64,000 nucleotides of DNA from Euzebya pacifica (lineage in GTDB: Bacteria > Actinomycetota > Nitriliruptoria > Euzebyales > Euzebyaceae). Below are positions 34,588-42,687 of this stretch, piece after piece. The first letter of the stretch is position 1; every line of letters begins with the position of its first letter. Below the pieces are notes generated by a model. That model was not told where the DNA came from and ran no database searches. It worked only from the letters and a program-made list of their open reading frames with translations. A program made the translations under genes and the position numbers. The stretch is from positions 1,989,910 through 2,053,909 of the forward strand of contig NZ_CP031165.1 of the NCBI RefSeq assembly GCF_003344865.1, written 5' to 3'.

Positions 34588-35706
34588 ATGAAGCTTCTTT
34601 CAGTAGTCGGCGCCCGCCCGCAGTTCATCAAGGCCGCGGTGATTTCTCGTGCCATAGCTGACCTGAACGCCGCCGCTGGCGACAAGGGCCACGTCGCGGA
34701 CGTCATCGTCCACACAGGGCAGCACTACGACACAACGATGTCGCAGGTCTTCTTCGACGAACTCTCGATCCCCGACCCCGTGCACAATCTGGAGGTCTCC
34801 GGAGGAACTCATGGTGAGATGACAGGGCGCATGCTCGAGCGTCTCGAGGCCGTGATCATCGAGGAATCCCCGGACTGGGTGCTCGTGCACGGCGACACGA
34901 ATTCGACCCTGGCCGGAGCCCTGGCGGCCACGAAGTTGCACGTCCCCCTCGCGCACGTGGAGTCCGGGTTGCGGTCCTACAACCGACGCATGCCGGAGGA
35001 AATCAACCGGATCGTCACCGACTCCATCGCCGACCTCCTGTTCGTCCCCACCGAACAGGCGCGCAGCAACCTGCTCTCGGAGGGCGTTCCTGGGGAACGG
35101 ATCATCCCCGTGGGGGACGTCATGTTCGATGCGACCAAGTTCTACGCACCCTTGGCAGAACAGCGGTCCGCAGTGCGCGCCACTCACGGACTGGAGTCCG
35201 GGAACTATGTGCTTGCCACGGTGCATCGGGCCGAGAACACAGACGATCCGGCGCGCCTGAAACAGATCGTGATGGGTCTGTCGCGGTTGTCCGAGGAGAA
35301 TACGGTCGTGCTTCCGCTCCACCCTCGAACCCGACTTGCTCTCGAGGCTGCTGGGCTGCTCGATGACGTGGGCAGTTCCTTGCTGCTCATCGAGCCCGTC
35401 GGGTACCTGGAAATGTTGGACCTCGAGCGAAACGCCCGTGTGATCGCGACGGACTCGGGTGGCGTCCAGAAGGAGGCCTACTTCGCCGGAGTTGGGTGCG
35501 TAACCCTTCGCGACGAGACAGAGTGGGTCGAGCTCGTGGAGGCCGGAGTCAACGTTCTTGCTGGAGCGGACGCTGACAGGATCGTCGCGGCCGCCGAGCA
35601 ACTCCGACAAGTCGACCCCGAACCGGGTCTATATGGCGATGGTCAAGCCGGGGAGAAGGTCGTTTCGGCCCTTGTTGAGGTCACTAGGCAACGGAAACGT
35701 TGCTAG
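34588..35706 (+). CDS. wecB: UDP-N-acetylglucosamine 2-epimerase (non-hydrolysing, WecB/WbpI family)
   Basis: A 372-residue GT-B-fold epimerase that interconverts UDP-GlcNAc and UDP-ManNAc or the corresponding uronic-acid derivatives. Conserved segments are VVGARPQFIKAAVIS, HTGQHYDTTMSQVFF, VHGDTNSTLAGA, HVESGLRSYNRRMPEEINR and the C-terminal ATDSGGVQKEAYFAG. The ATG has GGGAGA upstream. With the aminotransferase, oxidoreductase and dehydrogenase at 60.4-63.8 kb it could complete a diacetamido-mannuronic acid route, but UDP-ManNAc formation alone is equally compatible. It is convergent with the FkbM operon. Confidence 0.94.
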   Translation: MKLLSVVGARPQFIKAAVISRAIADLNAAAGDKGHVADVIVHTGQHYDTTMSQVFFDELSIPDPVHNLEVSGGTHGEMTGRMLERLEAVIIEESPDWVLVHGDTNSTLAGALAATKLHVPLAHVESGLRSYNRRMPEEINRIVTDSIADLLFVPTEQARSNLLSEGVPGERIIPVGDVMFDATKFYAPLAEQRSAVRATHGLESGNYVLATVHRAENTDDPARLKQIVMGLSRLSEENTVVLPLHPRTRLALEAAGLLDDVGSSLLLIEPVGYLEMLDLERNARVIATDSGGVQKEAYFAGVGCVTLRDETEWVELVEAGVNVLAGADADRIVAAAEQLRQVDPEPGLYGDGQAGEKVVSALVEVTRQRKRC

Positions 35707-35823
35707 GTCACCGCGCCGGTTGTTGGCACGCCTAGGGCGGTGGGCCTACAGATCGTCGTGTGCCGCGCAATATCCCAGTCGTGGGTAGATGAGCATGAGT
35801 GCCGCGGCGTGAGAACCGAGCGA

Positions 35824-36756
35824 TCAGGGTGCACGAACGAACAACGCGTATCCGTAGTTCGCGAGACTGCCGTCGTTGGCGGTCACCTCGTAGGTCTCCT
35901 TCGTTCGAAGGCCTGCCGATCTCAGGAGCGCGTGTGCCTCCTCGCGGAGGCTGTTGTCGATCTCGATTAGGACACTACGCAGATCACTGTGGGCCAACGT
36001 CCTTTCGGCCCCCTTCAAAACCTCGAGTTCCATGGCATCGACGTCGATTTTCAAGTGATTCGGATTCGGTAGGGTCAGCGATCTGATGAGGTCGTCAAGT
36101 CGGAAGACCGGCATCGGCTGTTCGTACTGTGTGGCCGCGGCCTCCCCGGGCAGGGGTGCGGGAAGACGGTCAGCCATGCCGTGGCCGGCGGCGCCCGCTT
36201 CCAGCACACGGTAGTTGAACGACGAGAGGGAGGTCTTGTCCCCAAGGGCGATGGCCATCGGAACGACAGATGCTTGACAGTCGTTCAGCACAATGTTGCG
36301 ACACAGGGCGGCGAACGTGGCGAACCCTGGTTCGAAGGCGAAGGTAGTGACCTCTCCAGCAGAGGACTTGGCAGCGACGAGTGCATAGGCACCGACGTTC
36401 GCGCCGACGTCGAACAGCACGTCGCCGGGCCGGAGGTACTGCTCGATCCACCGGATCGTCCATGGCTCCCGTGCGGCGGACGCCGCCCGCCAGCGCTCCC
36501 ATTTCGTATCCATTACCAGTTCGATTTCGTGGGCCGAGTAGTCCATTTGCACAGAACGCTGGAGCCGGTCGCGGAGATCGATGGCAAGCGGATCAGGGAG
36601 TTCTGCTGCACGTCGTTCCATCAGATTCACGGATGACTTGTTGGGCACTCGTTGGAGAAGTTGAGCGGCAAGCCGGGCACAGTCTCGGGGCGACATCGAA
36701 GCGATGTCCTCAGGGGTGAGTCGAGGTGATTCGGTCTGGGGCTCCTGAGACGGCAT
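35824..36756 (-). CDS. FkbM-family methyltransferase
   Basis: A 310-residue SAM-dependent O-methyltransferase of the FkbM type, often found in surface-glycan clusters. SAM-binding motifs are LFDVGANVGAYALVAAKS and FAFEPGFATFAALCRN; the family's NHLKIDVDAMELEVLKGAE follows. An N-terminal helical extension of about 90 residues precedes the domain. The ATG at 36756 has GAGGAG seven bases upstream and lies 19 bases after the end of the upstream NodB-like gene. It is the last gene of a minus-strand operon. Codons are richer in A/T endings than in flanking housekeeping genes. Confidence 0.88.
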   Translation of the reverse strand: MPSQEPQTESPRLTPEDIASMSPRDCARLAAQLLQRVPNKSSVNLMERRAAELPDPLAIDLRDRLQRSVQMDYSAHEIELVMDTKWERWRAASAAREPWTIRWIEQYLRPGDVLFDVGANVGAYALVAAKSSAGEVTTFAFEPGFATFAALCRNIVLNDCQASVVPMAIALGDKTSLSSFNYRVLEAGAAGHGMADRLPAPLPGEAAATQYEQPMPVFRLDDLIRSLTLPNPNHLKIDVDAMELEVLKGAERTLAHSDLRSVLIEIDNSLREEAHALLRSAGLRTKETYEVTANDGSLANYGYALFVRAP

Positions 36757-36775
36757 TCGATTTCTCCTCAATAGG

Positions 36776-38641
36776 TCAGAACATGCCGAGCGCAGTGTCC
36801 GCGTTGGGCGAGAGGTCACATGAGAAATCCACGCGGCCACTTGGTAGATGTGTCCGAATAACAACGTCCTTGATGGGCACAGAGGACCGGAGGCCCCGCC
36901 CCGTGAACACGACGGTCCCAGGTGTCCGCAACTCCCGAATTCGCCGCACTACGTCGCCAACCGTCGCGATCCACATTCCCTCCGCGCGTTCGCGCTTCAG
37001 TACCTCCGCCAACAGGCTGGGCTCGATATCGTTGTGGGTGCTAATAATGGCGTGTCCGCCGCGCCCTAGAAGTGACCTGAAGTGATCGATTCGCGCATTG
37101 AAGAACGAGAGGTCGCTATCGGCCGTCGACCCCTCCAACGGAAAGAGAAGGGGAGTCGCGAGCGTCTTTGTCGCCCGTTTCTCCGTGGCGAGCCATACGG
37201 GTCCGGGCACGTCGAGGAGGGCAGTCAGGAGTTCGGCGTGGTCAGCACCGCGACGCTCGGCTTCAGCTAAGTGGCGAGCGCCGAGCCAATAGCGCGATGT
37301 CGGCGCAGAATGGCAGGTGATTCCCATTCCTGCCCGTGCCTCCTCCGGTTCTCGGCAGTGGACTCCGAGTTCCTGGTTGGCCTGCTGAAGGACGGGCAGA
37401 GCACGTGCTTCGTGGTCGAGCCCCGGGATGCAGTACCAAGTAGCAGGGATTGCTCCCAACTCCTCTGACATTGTGTGAAGGAGTCGTGCTACTTGCGTAG
37501 GGCTGGCCGGTCGATCCACGTCAAATCGGATACTCAGGGCCGAGTCGAATCCGGCCGGCCACGGCATCAATTGGACTAGGGGCGCGCCCACCTCAGCGGC
37601 GATTCCAACCAGCGCTTCCAACCACCTATTGAGCACGTCGGACACGCGGAGTTCGTACATGTCGTCTGTCAGTTCGAGCGGCCATCCATCAAGGTCAGGA
37701 GGAGTTAGGAGATCGAGTAGGGCAGGAACCAGGCCAATGTCTGGGCCTGCGAGTGCGGGTGTCGGTCGTGTAATGGAGCGATCAATACGGCGGTCGGGTA
37801 ACAGGGTGGCGCTGTCTGCACCGGACATGATGGCGAGTGCAGCAGCGACGGATGGGTCGTACGCGAACCCCGTGGACTCGACTGTCGCTCGTAGGAGGTT
37901 GGTAGCCGGATCGAAGCGAGGCAAGGCCGTCATCCTTGCGCGGCCTTCTGCCAACGACTCTTCGTGATCAATGAGATCCGCCAAAAGTGTGAGCTGAGCT
38001 AGCCGACCGGACGCGGATACAGCCCGAATCGCCTCGAGCAAATGTTCCTCGACCAAAGGCCGCGCACGTTCAGAATCCACTAGCACGCATCCCCAGAGAA
38101 GTCCTGGGGCCTGGGCGAACGTAGTAGCTTTCAAACGTGCCCGGTCGAACGCCTCGGCGGCCTCGACCATGGCTTGGCTAGCTCCGGCCAAGCGAAAGCA
38201 GGACTGGCCGAAGCTCGTGGCTTCGGGCTCGCCGGCAGCCGTCTGGAGAAGCACGGCAACCTCACGTAAGCCGCGCTGCCGAAGGCAGTGCGCGGCAATT
38301 TGCAGGTCCAGGCGTTCCCGGTCGGTGCGGACTCCACGCTTGGCCAGCCGCTTCTGGGCATAATAGAGGCTCCGCCGGGCTGCAACGGTCAGGTCGCGGC
38401 CGGGTTGCATGGGCGGGGCCACGTGCAGCGTCCCTGATGTGCTATTCGCTGGTCCGGTTGGCAGCCTGAGGTATGGCAGCCCGGGGTCATCGATGCAATC
38501 GGTCAGCACTCCTCGGACGCTGCTAGGTATGGGGGCTCCGGGACGAAGGGCGACGACCTGTGGCAGTCCAAGGTGCGCAAGAAGCAGGTCGCCCCAAGCG
38601 GTGCTGCTGATAATGGCCAACGTCGGCCCGATGTCGGTCAC
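36776..38641 (-). CDS. Large NodB-like protein with unknown N-terminal region
   Basis: A 621-residue protein. The first 350 residues are mostly helical and unrecognised, with a basic AQKRLAKRGVRTDRERL stretch. From about residue 360 a NodB/polysaccharide-deacetylase-like fold begins: MPWPAGFDSALSIRFDVDRP carries the metal-site aspartates (372-377), then LGVHCREPEEARAG and HAIISTHNDIEPSLL. The PWPAG-x-D-x-A-L-x-I-R motif is shared with the 587-residue protein at 42688, so the two are paralogous at least in this half. Likely a metal-dependent deacetylase or a deacetylase-derived sugar-binding protein. The first codon lies within the stop codon of the upstream sulfotransferase. Confidence 0.65.
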   Translation of the reverse strand: MTDIGPTLAIISSTAWGDLLLAHLGLPQVVALRPGAPIPSSVRGVLTDCIDDPGLPYLRLPTGPANSTSGTLHVAPPMQPGRDLTVAARRSLYYAQKRLAKRGVRTDRERLDLQIAAHCLRQRGLREVAVLLQTAAGEPEATSFGQSCFRLAGASQAMVEAAEAFDRARLKATTFAQAPGLLWGCVLVDSERARPLVEEHLLEAIRAVSASGRLAQLTLLADLIDHEESLAEGRARMTALPRFDPATNLLRATVESTGFAYDPSVAAALAIMSGADSATLLPDRRIDRSITRPTPALAGPDIGLVPALLDLLTPPDLDGWPLELTDDMYELRVSDVLNRWLEALVGIAAEVGAPLVQLMPWPAGFDSALSIRFDVDRPASPTQVARLLHTMSEELGAIPATWYCIPGLDHEARALPVLQQANQELGVHCREPEEARAGMGITCHSAPTSRYWLGARHLAEAERRGADHAELLTALLDVPGPVWLATEKRATKTLATPLLFPLEGSTADSDLSFFNARIDHFRSLLGRGGHAIISTHNDIEPSLLAEVLKRERAEGMWIATVGDVVRRIRELRTPGTVVFTGRGLRSSVPIKDVVIRTHLPSGRVDFSCDLSPNADTALGMF

Positions 38642-39570
38642 GAGTAACCCATGCGATGCATCAACTCGCCTGCGATCCGAGCAATGGCCGACGCCTCGTC
38701 TTCCGTCAGTCTTGACTGCCAGCGTCCCACTGAGGAGGTGGTGATGGGTTGATCCAACTGCTGGTGATGGCTGAAGCGGGCCTTGTGCGACATGACGAAG
38801 GCAGAGTCCTGGAAGTCCAATCCTTCGGTCACTGGCAGCTCAAGCCAACCTCCGATTCGGAGCGCCGTGCCAGTCGGATCACTGACGAAGTCTTCGTACC
38901 GGACGACCATGTGGTCCGTAGCGGTGCGTTTGAGCGCATCCATACCCACCCGATAGGTGTTCGCCCACCCCGCAGCGGCCGACTCGACATCCGGGTAGAA
39001 GGGGAGTTGACCTCTGGCCTGCCGCGCTTCGTTCATGGCCAACAAGGAGCTGATTTGATCCCTAGGGTCACGAACCACGAGCAGCACGCGGGCGTTCGGC
39101 CAGACGGCGGAGTAGGTTTCCATATGGACAACGTCTCCGAGGATCTTGAACCCCCAAGTCGTTGCACCAGTCCGATGAGCTGCCGAGCGCATCAGGACGC
39201 TGAGCAACTGACCGCGAGCACGAAGTTCGGGCTCGAAGCGATGCGTCTCTCGGCCAGTGAGCGGTTCAGCAGACACATCTTCAGCGGGGCCAGACCATGC
39301 GCCAAGGTTCATGTCTGTGACGTCCGTCGCTGCGAGCACCTCGTCGTAATCCTGTGCTGGTAGCCCGACCTGCCTCATGATGTTACGGGTGTACCGGCCG
39401 TCCAAGCCTGTGACGAAACTAGGCTTGCGGAGGTGGATCTCGAACGCTTGAAGATGGCCGGGGGTGGACCTCAGCACGCTGGAGATGAGCGTGGTCCCCG
39501 AGCGGGGTTGTCCGGCAACGAGGATGCAAGCGTCAGGTATGCCGGTGTGAATCCGGCTTTTCGCTTCCAT
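38638..39570 (-). CDS. Sulfotransferase-family protein
   Basis: A 310-residue sulfotransferase that would move sulfate from PAPS to a sugar or other acceptor. The 5'-phosphosulfate-binding loop is GQPRSGTTL (residues 20-28) and the 3'-phosphate-binding region is RVLLVVRDPRDQISSLL. A downstream VVRYEDFVSDP segment is also typical. The ATG at 39570 is needed to include the loop, yet it overlaps the preceding gene by 100 bases, an unusually long overlap. The protein ends 4 bases inside the next gene. Sulfated surface glycans are a plausible product. Confidence 0.82.
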   Translation of the reverse strand: MEAKSRIHTGIPDACILVAGQPRSGTTLISSVLRSTPGHLQAFEIHLRKPSFVTGLDGRYTRNIMRQVGLPAQDYDEVLAATDVTDMNLGAWSGPAEDVSAEPLTGRETHRFEPELRARGQLLSVLMRSAAHRTGATTWGFKILGDVVHMETYSAVWPNARVLLVVRDPRDQISSLLAMNEARQARGQLPFYPDVESAAAGWANTYRVGMDALKRTATDHMVVRYEDFVSDPTGTALRIGGWLELPVTEGLDFQDSAFVMSHKARFSHHQQLDQPITTSSVGRWQSRLTEDEASAIARIAGELMHRMGYS

Positions 39571-40316
39571 AGGTTCAAGCCCTTGTTCGGTGAGAAGGGA
39601 TCATTCCCCGAGTACCAGCTGCCGTAGTGGAGCCAGCGAGGGGGCGAGGAGACTGTGGCGGCCGTCTCGATGAGCGTTCGGTGGAGTAACCACATGGTGC
39701 CATCACGCAGCGTCGAGGCATGCCCCATAATCTCTTCGTACTGCACATGTGCAGCCACACGCTTACCGAGCAGGTACGCCGCAAGTCGCCCGTCACGAGC
39801 GAACACGCCGACGCATATGTCGTCGTAATTGGGATCGCCGGTGGGTGCGAACTCGGGAAACTCGTGTGAGGGAGGGCGGGAAGCGAATCGTTCAGCAATG
39901 GCTCGCCCCTGTCGTGTTTCCGACGAGTGAACGATATCATGGATCTCCTGGGCATGGTCTGCGGGGTCTATCCTTCGCGAAGAGTATCCGGCCTTGATGG
40001 CCCGGTTTGCCCGCACCTTGGGCCGATTTCGGGTGGGTTGTTGTTCCACGTATTCTTGAAACGAGTCGGGGACCGGTAGGACCGCGCTCAACAGGATCTT
40101 TGGTGCAGAGGTGGAGCTATCCCGTGGGAGTGCTAGGTATTCCGAATGTCGTTGCGCTGGGTAGGGGGCCGCTCGCCAGTTGATCCAATCTTGTAGCTTC
40201 ATCGCGGCGGTTTCCGTTCTAGGCGGATCCGGGTGCAGAACGACAACGGGGGGTACGCCGAAGGCTTCGAAGTCCTTCGCGATCAACTGTTGTGGATGGA
40301 AGATGCTGTCAGACAT
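39471..40316 (-). CDS. GNAT-like acyl/aminoacyltransferase
   Basis: A 281-residue protein with no strong motif match. It ends with SPNKGLNLWKRKAGFTPAYL, the form seen at the end of GNAT or FemAB-like domains, and has a central GHASTLRDGTMWLLHRTLIETAATV helix-strand. The basic linker NRPKVRANRAIKAGYSSRR suggests an RNA or phosphate contact. A role in adding an acyl or amino-acyl group to a glycan is an inference from context. It overlaps the upstream NodB-like gene by 8 bases and the downstream sulfotransferase by 100 bases. Confidence 0.6.
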   Translation of the reverse strand: MSDSIFHPQQLIAKDFEAFGVPPVVVLHPDPPRTETAAMKLQDWINWRAAPYPAQRHSEYLALPRDSSTSAPKILLSAVLPVPDSFQEYVEQQPTRNRPKVRANRAIKAGYSSRRIDPADHAQEIHDIVHSSETRQGRAIAERFASRPPSHEFPEFAPTGDPNYDDICVGVFARDGRLAAYLLGKRVAAHVQYEEIMGHASTLRDGTMWLLHRTLIETAATVSSPPRWLHYGSWYSGNDPFSPNKGLNLWKRKAGFTPAYLTLASSLPDNPARGPRSSPAC

Positions 40317-41250
40317 AAAACTGAGGGTGCAGCAGGGCCAGAGTGGGTGTGTTCCACAGGCCTATTAGCCGCTCATGGAGGGTTTCCCCGAGTAGTGGAA
40401 GTGCATGGTTGCCTGCGGCAGGCGGTGCTTCGGGATCGGTGGAGATGAACGACCTCGGCGTCGGCACCGACCGAGAACCCGGGGGTTGGTGGTCGGCCAG
40501 AACGTAGCCGTGCGCGGTGCGGGGGTGCACGAGTACCTCGACGGTACCTTCCAGCCCGACCCGGTTGTCCGACACGTAGTTGGTCACCACGAACCCGTGG
40601 TGCTGTGACCACGCAGGCATGTCTACCCAATGTGTGAAGCCGTGCCTCCTCAGTGATACCCGGTTCTCCCGGATGAGGGCTGCCGATGACGGCTGCAGTC
40701 GGCCGAGAACAGGAAAGTCTGGTTGCCGGCCGAGTTCTTTGAATAGATCGAAGGCCGACCCGTAACCGTCCATGTCGGAGTGTCGGTGTGCCGCGTTGCC
40801 GTGAGTGGTCCCAACAGTTAGGTCCAGACCGGCAGCACGCAAACCTTCGAGCTCGTCGCACAGCAGGTCTTCGAGCCGTCGGCCTGACCAGCTAACCCAA
40901 TGGTATGGGTCGACGTGCAGACCGACTTGATGGCCAAGTTCTTGAACCGCGAGCATAGCCTCCACCTGCGCGTCGGCGGAGTAGGACTTACGAGTCAATG
41001 GGTCATCCCGGACCATGAATAGCCATGTAGTAGGGACTTCCATGTCTGCTTCACGACGGGCCAGGTCCACGGCAGACTGAAGTGGGAGGGCATGAACGTC
41101 GTGCTTGAGTAGCCAGCAGGCGCGTCCCTGAATGACATAGTCGTCGAGCATCGAGGCGACCACAAAGTCCGTGCCAGTTCTCTTCAGATCGTCCAGCAGG
41201 CCAAGCAGCCAAGCTTGCCGGTCAGCGGGGGTGTGCTGTTCGGTGATCAT
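40309..41250 (-). CDS. NodB-like protein of the HDVD/HDVH type
   Basis: A 313-residue protein built almost entirely of a NodB-like barrel. Key features are LLKHDVHALP (residues 48-57, metal site), LGHQVGLHVDPYHW with His112, and a GTTHGNAAHRH segment. These correspond in order to RHDVDRLP, GWHVAQLYP and VTVHGNQGNYG in the protein at 42688. Such proteins are found in glycan clusters as putative deacetylases. It lacks a signal peptide, so it probably works on a cytosolic or lipid-linked intermediate. There is a 214-base gap to the upstream methyltransferase gene. Confidence 0.68.
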   Translation of the reverse strand: MITEQHTPADRQAWLLGLLDDLKRTGTDFVVASMLDDYVIQGRACWLLKHDVHALPLQSAVDLARREADMEVPTTWLFMVRDDPLTRKSYSADAQVEAMLAVQELGHQVGLHVDPYHWVSWSGRRLEDLLCDELEGLRAAGLDLTVGTTHGNAAHRHSDMDGYGSAFDLFKELGRQPDFPVLGRLQPSSAALIRENRVSLRRHGFTHWVDMPAWSQHHGFVVTNYVSDNRVGLEGTVEVLVHPRTAHGYVLADHQPPGSRSVPTPRSFISTDPEAPPAAGNHALPLLGETLHERLIGLWNTPTLALLHPQFYV

Positions 41251-41464
41251 TCCAGGATGGCGCGACGATGGGAGGGTTTCGGGGCTGCAGGCTTGCAGGT
41301 CTGCTCACGCTGGGGGAATCGGGCAATGGCACGTGGCCGAGACGCTTGACAGCTACTACGGGAGTTTGGCAACGATGGATTGACAGTATTGTTCACCCAT
41401 GGGGCACCGGCTCTAGGTGTCCCGAGATCAGCATTGAGGGCATGTCCCTGCAGTTGCGTCCCCA

Positions 41465-42658
41465 CTATTGCTTCTGAACCACGCGAAAGAGCGCCTTGTT
41501 GCCCGCGTCTCCCGCGCCCACAACCGATGGAGTGTTCGACGCGTAGCGCTCGATGGATCCGAATCGCTCAAGGAGAGAGTCGAGTTCCTCCACGGTGAAC
41601 ATGATGTCATAGTCGTTGGAACGGCCGCGGAAGGACTCCTGCTGGATGTTCTCGTGAACGATGAGGAGCCCCCCCGGACGGAGTGACTCCCAAGCCCGAC
41701 CCAAGACTTCTCGAGTGTCCGCACGCGGAAGGTACAGGAGTGAGCCCAGCGCAGTTACTACGTCGGTTCCGGTCCAGTCGTAGGCCGACGCGCCGATGTC
41801 GGAGAAGGTGAAGCGGCCAGGTTGGATGCCGACTTGGCCTGCCACCGAGACGCCGAGGGCGCCGTAGTCCAGACGGCGGTCCAGTGCTACCGCGGAAGTC
41901 ACGTCCGCGTCAGGGGCGAGCAGCATCTCCATCGGGACCCACCCAGGGCCCGAGCCGATGTCGACCATGGAGAGGGACTGTCCTCCGTGTCGCTGTCTGA
42001 TGATGTGGGACAACATCCCGGCCTTGTAACCGATGCCCGTGAACCAGTACCGGTGGCTGTGGGAGATAGTGGAGATGTTCGCAGCAGACCAGTTGGGCGA
42101 GCTGATGGGGCGTCGTGATGTCCCGCTGACGATCGACGACAAGTAGTCGTCGGACCCAGAGGCCCTGGCCCTCATACGGGCCTCTTGCAGGATGAGGTGG
42201 CCGTCGTTCTCCAGGTACCACCACAGCAGCGACGCGGGGCTCTGGGGCTCGAGTCCTCCATCGATCCGGACCCATCCGCTCGACAGGCGCTCGACGGGTT
42301 GGCCCAACCACGCCTCGATCGCCTCGATCGTCATCAAGGCGGTGGAGTCGCCGGCTGGAGGACGAAGCCAGACAGAGCCGGAATCCTCGGTCGCCAGAAG
42401 AGCCGAGCACAGCACGCTCTTGGCCCACTCCAGACCTACGAGCCGGAAGGATCGAGTGATCGCCGCGCTCGCCCAACTCGCTCGCAGCGGGCGGTCCAGG
42501 ACCGAACCCGTTTCACCGTTGACCTGCGGCGGTCCTGAAGGAATGGTGTCGAATGCGTGGCCGACGGCAGCCTGCGGCCTGTCGATTCCGATGGCGTCGA
42601 CCACTTGGTCGAGCTCGTAGTCGAGCTTGGAGGCAGTGTTGAGGTACAGACCGAACAA
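41465..42658 (-). CDS. Class I SAM-dependent methyltransferase with N-terminal extension
   Basis: A 397-residue protein. The C-terminal half is a class I methyltransferase with SAM loop SMVDIGSGPGWVPMEML, then ALGSLLYLPRADTREVLG and SLRPGGLLIVHENI. The first 190 residues are unrecognised. The start shown is a TTG at 42658; the assigned ends leave only 29 bases to the divergent gene at 42688, so one of the two starts is probably further inside. First gene of a minus-strand run of six. Substrate unknown; O- or N-methylation of a glycan fits the context. Confidence 0.72.
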   Translation of the reverse strand: MFGLYLNTASKLDYELDQVVDAIGIDRPQAAVGHAFDTIPSGPPQVNGETGSVLDRPLRASWASAAITRSFRLVGLEWAKSVLCSALLATEDSGSVWLRPPAGDSTALMTIEAIEAWLGQPVERLSSGWVRIDGGLEPQSPASLLWWYLENDGHLILQEARMRARASGSDDYLSSIVSGTSRRPISSPNWSAANISTISHSHRYWFTGIGYKAGMLSHIIRQRHGGQSLSMVDIGSGPGWVPMEMLLAPDADVTSAVALDRRLDYGALGVSVAGQVGIQPGRFTFSDIGASAYDWTGTDVVTALGSLLYLPRADTREVLGRAWESLRPGGLLIVHENIQQESFRGRSNDYDIMFTVEELDSLLERFGSIERYASNTPSVVGAGDAGNKALFRVVQKQ

Positions 42659-42687
42659 GGGACTTCCGTGTCACGCAGGTTGACGAA

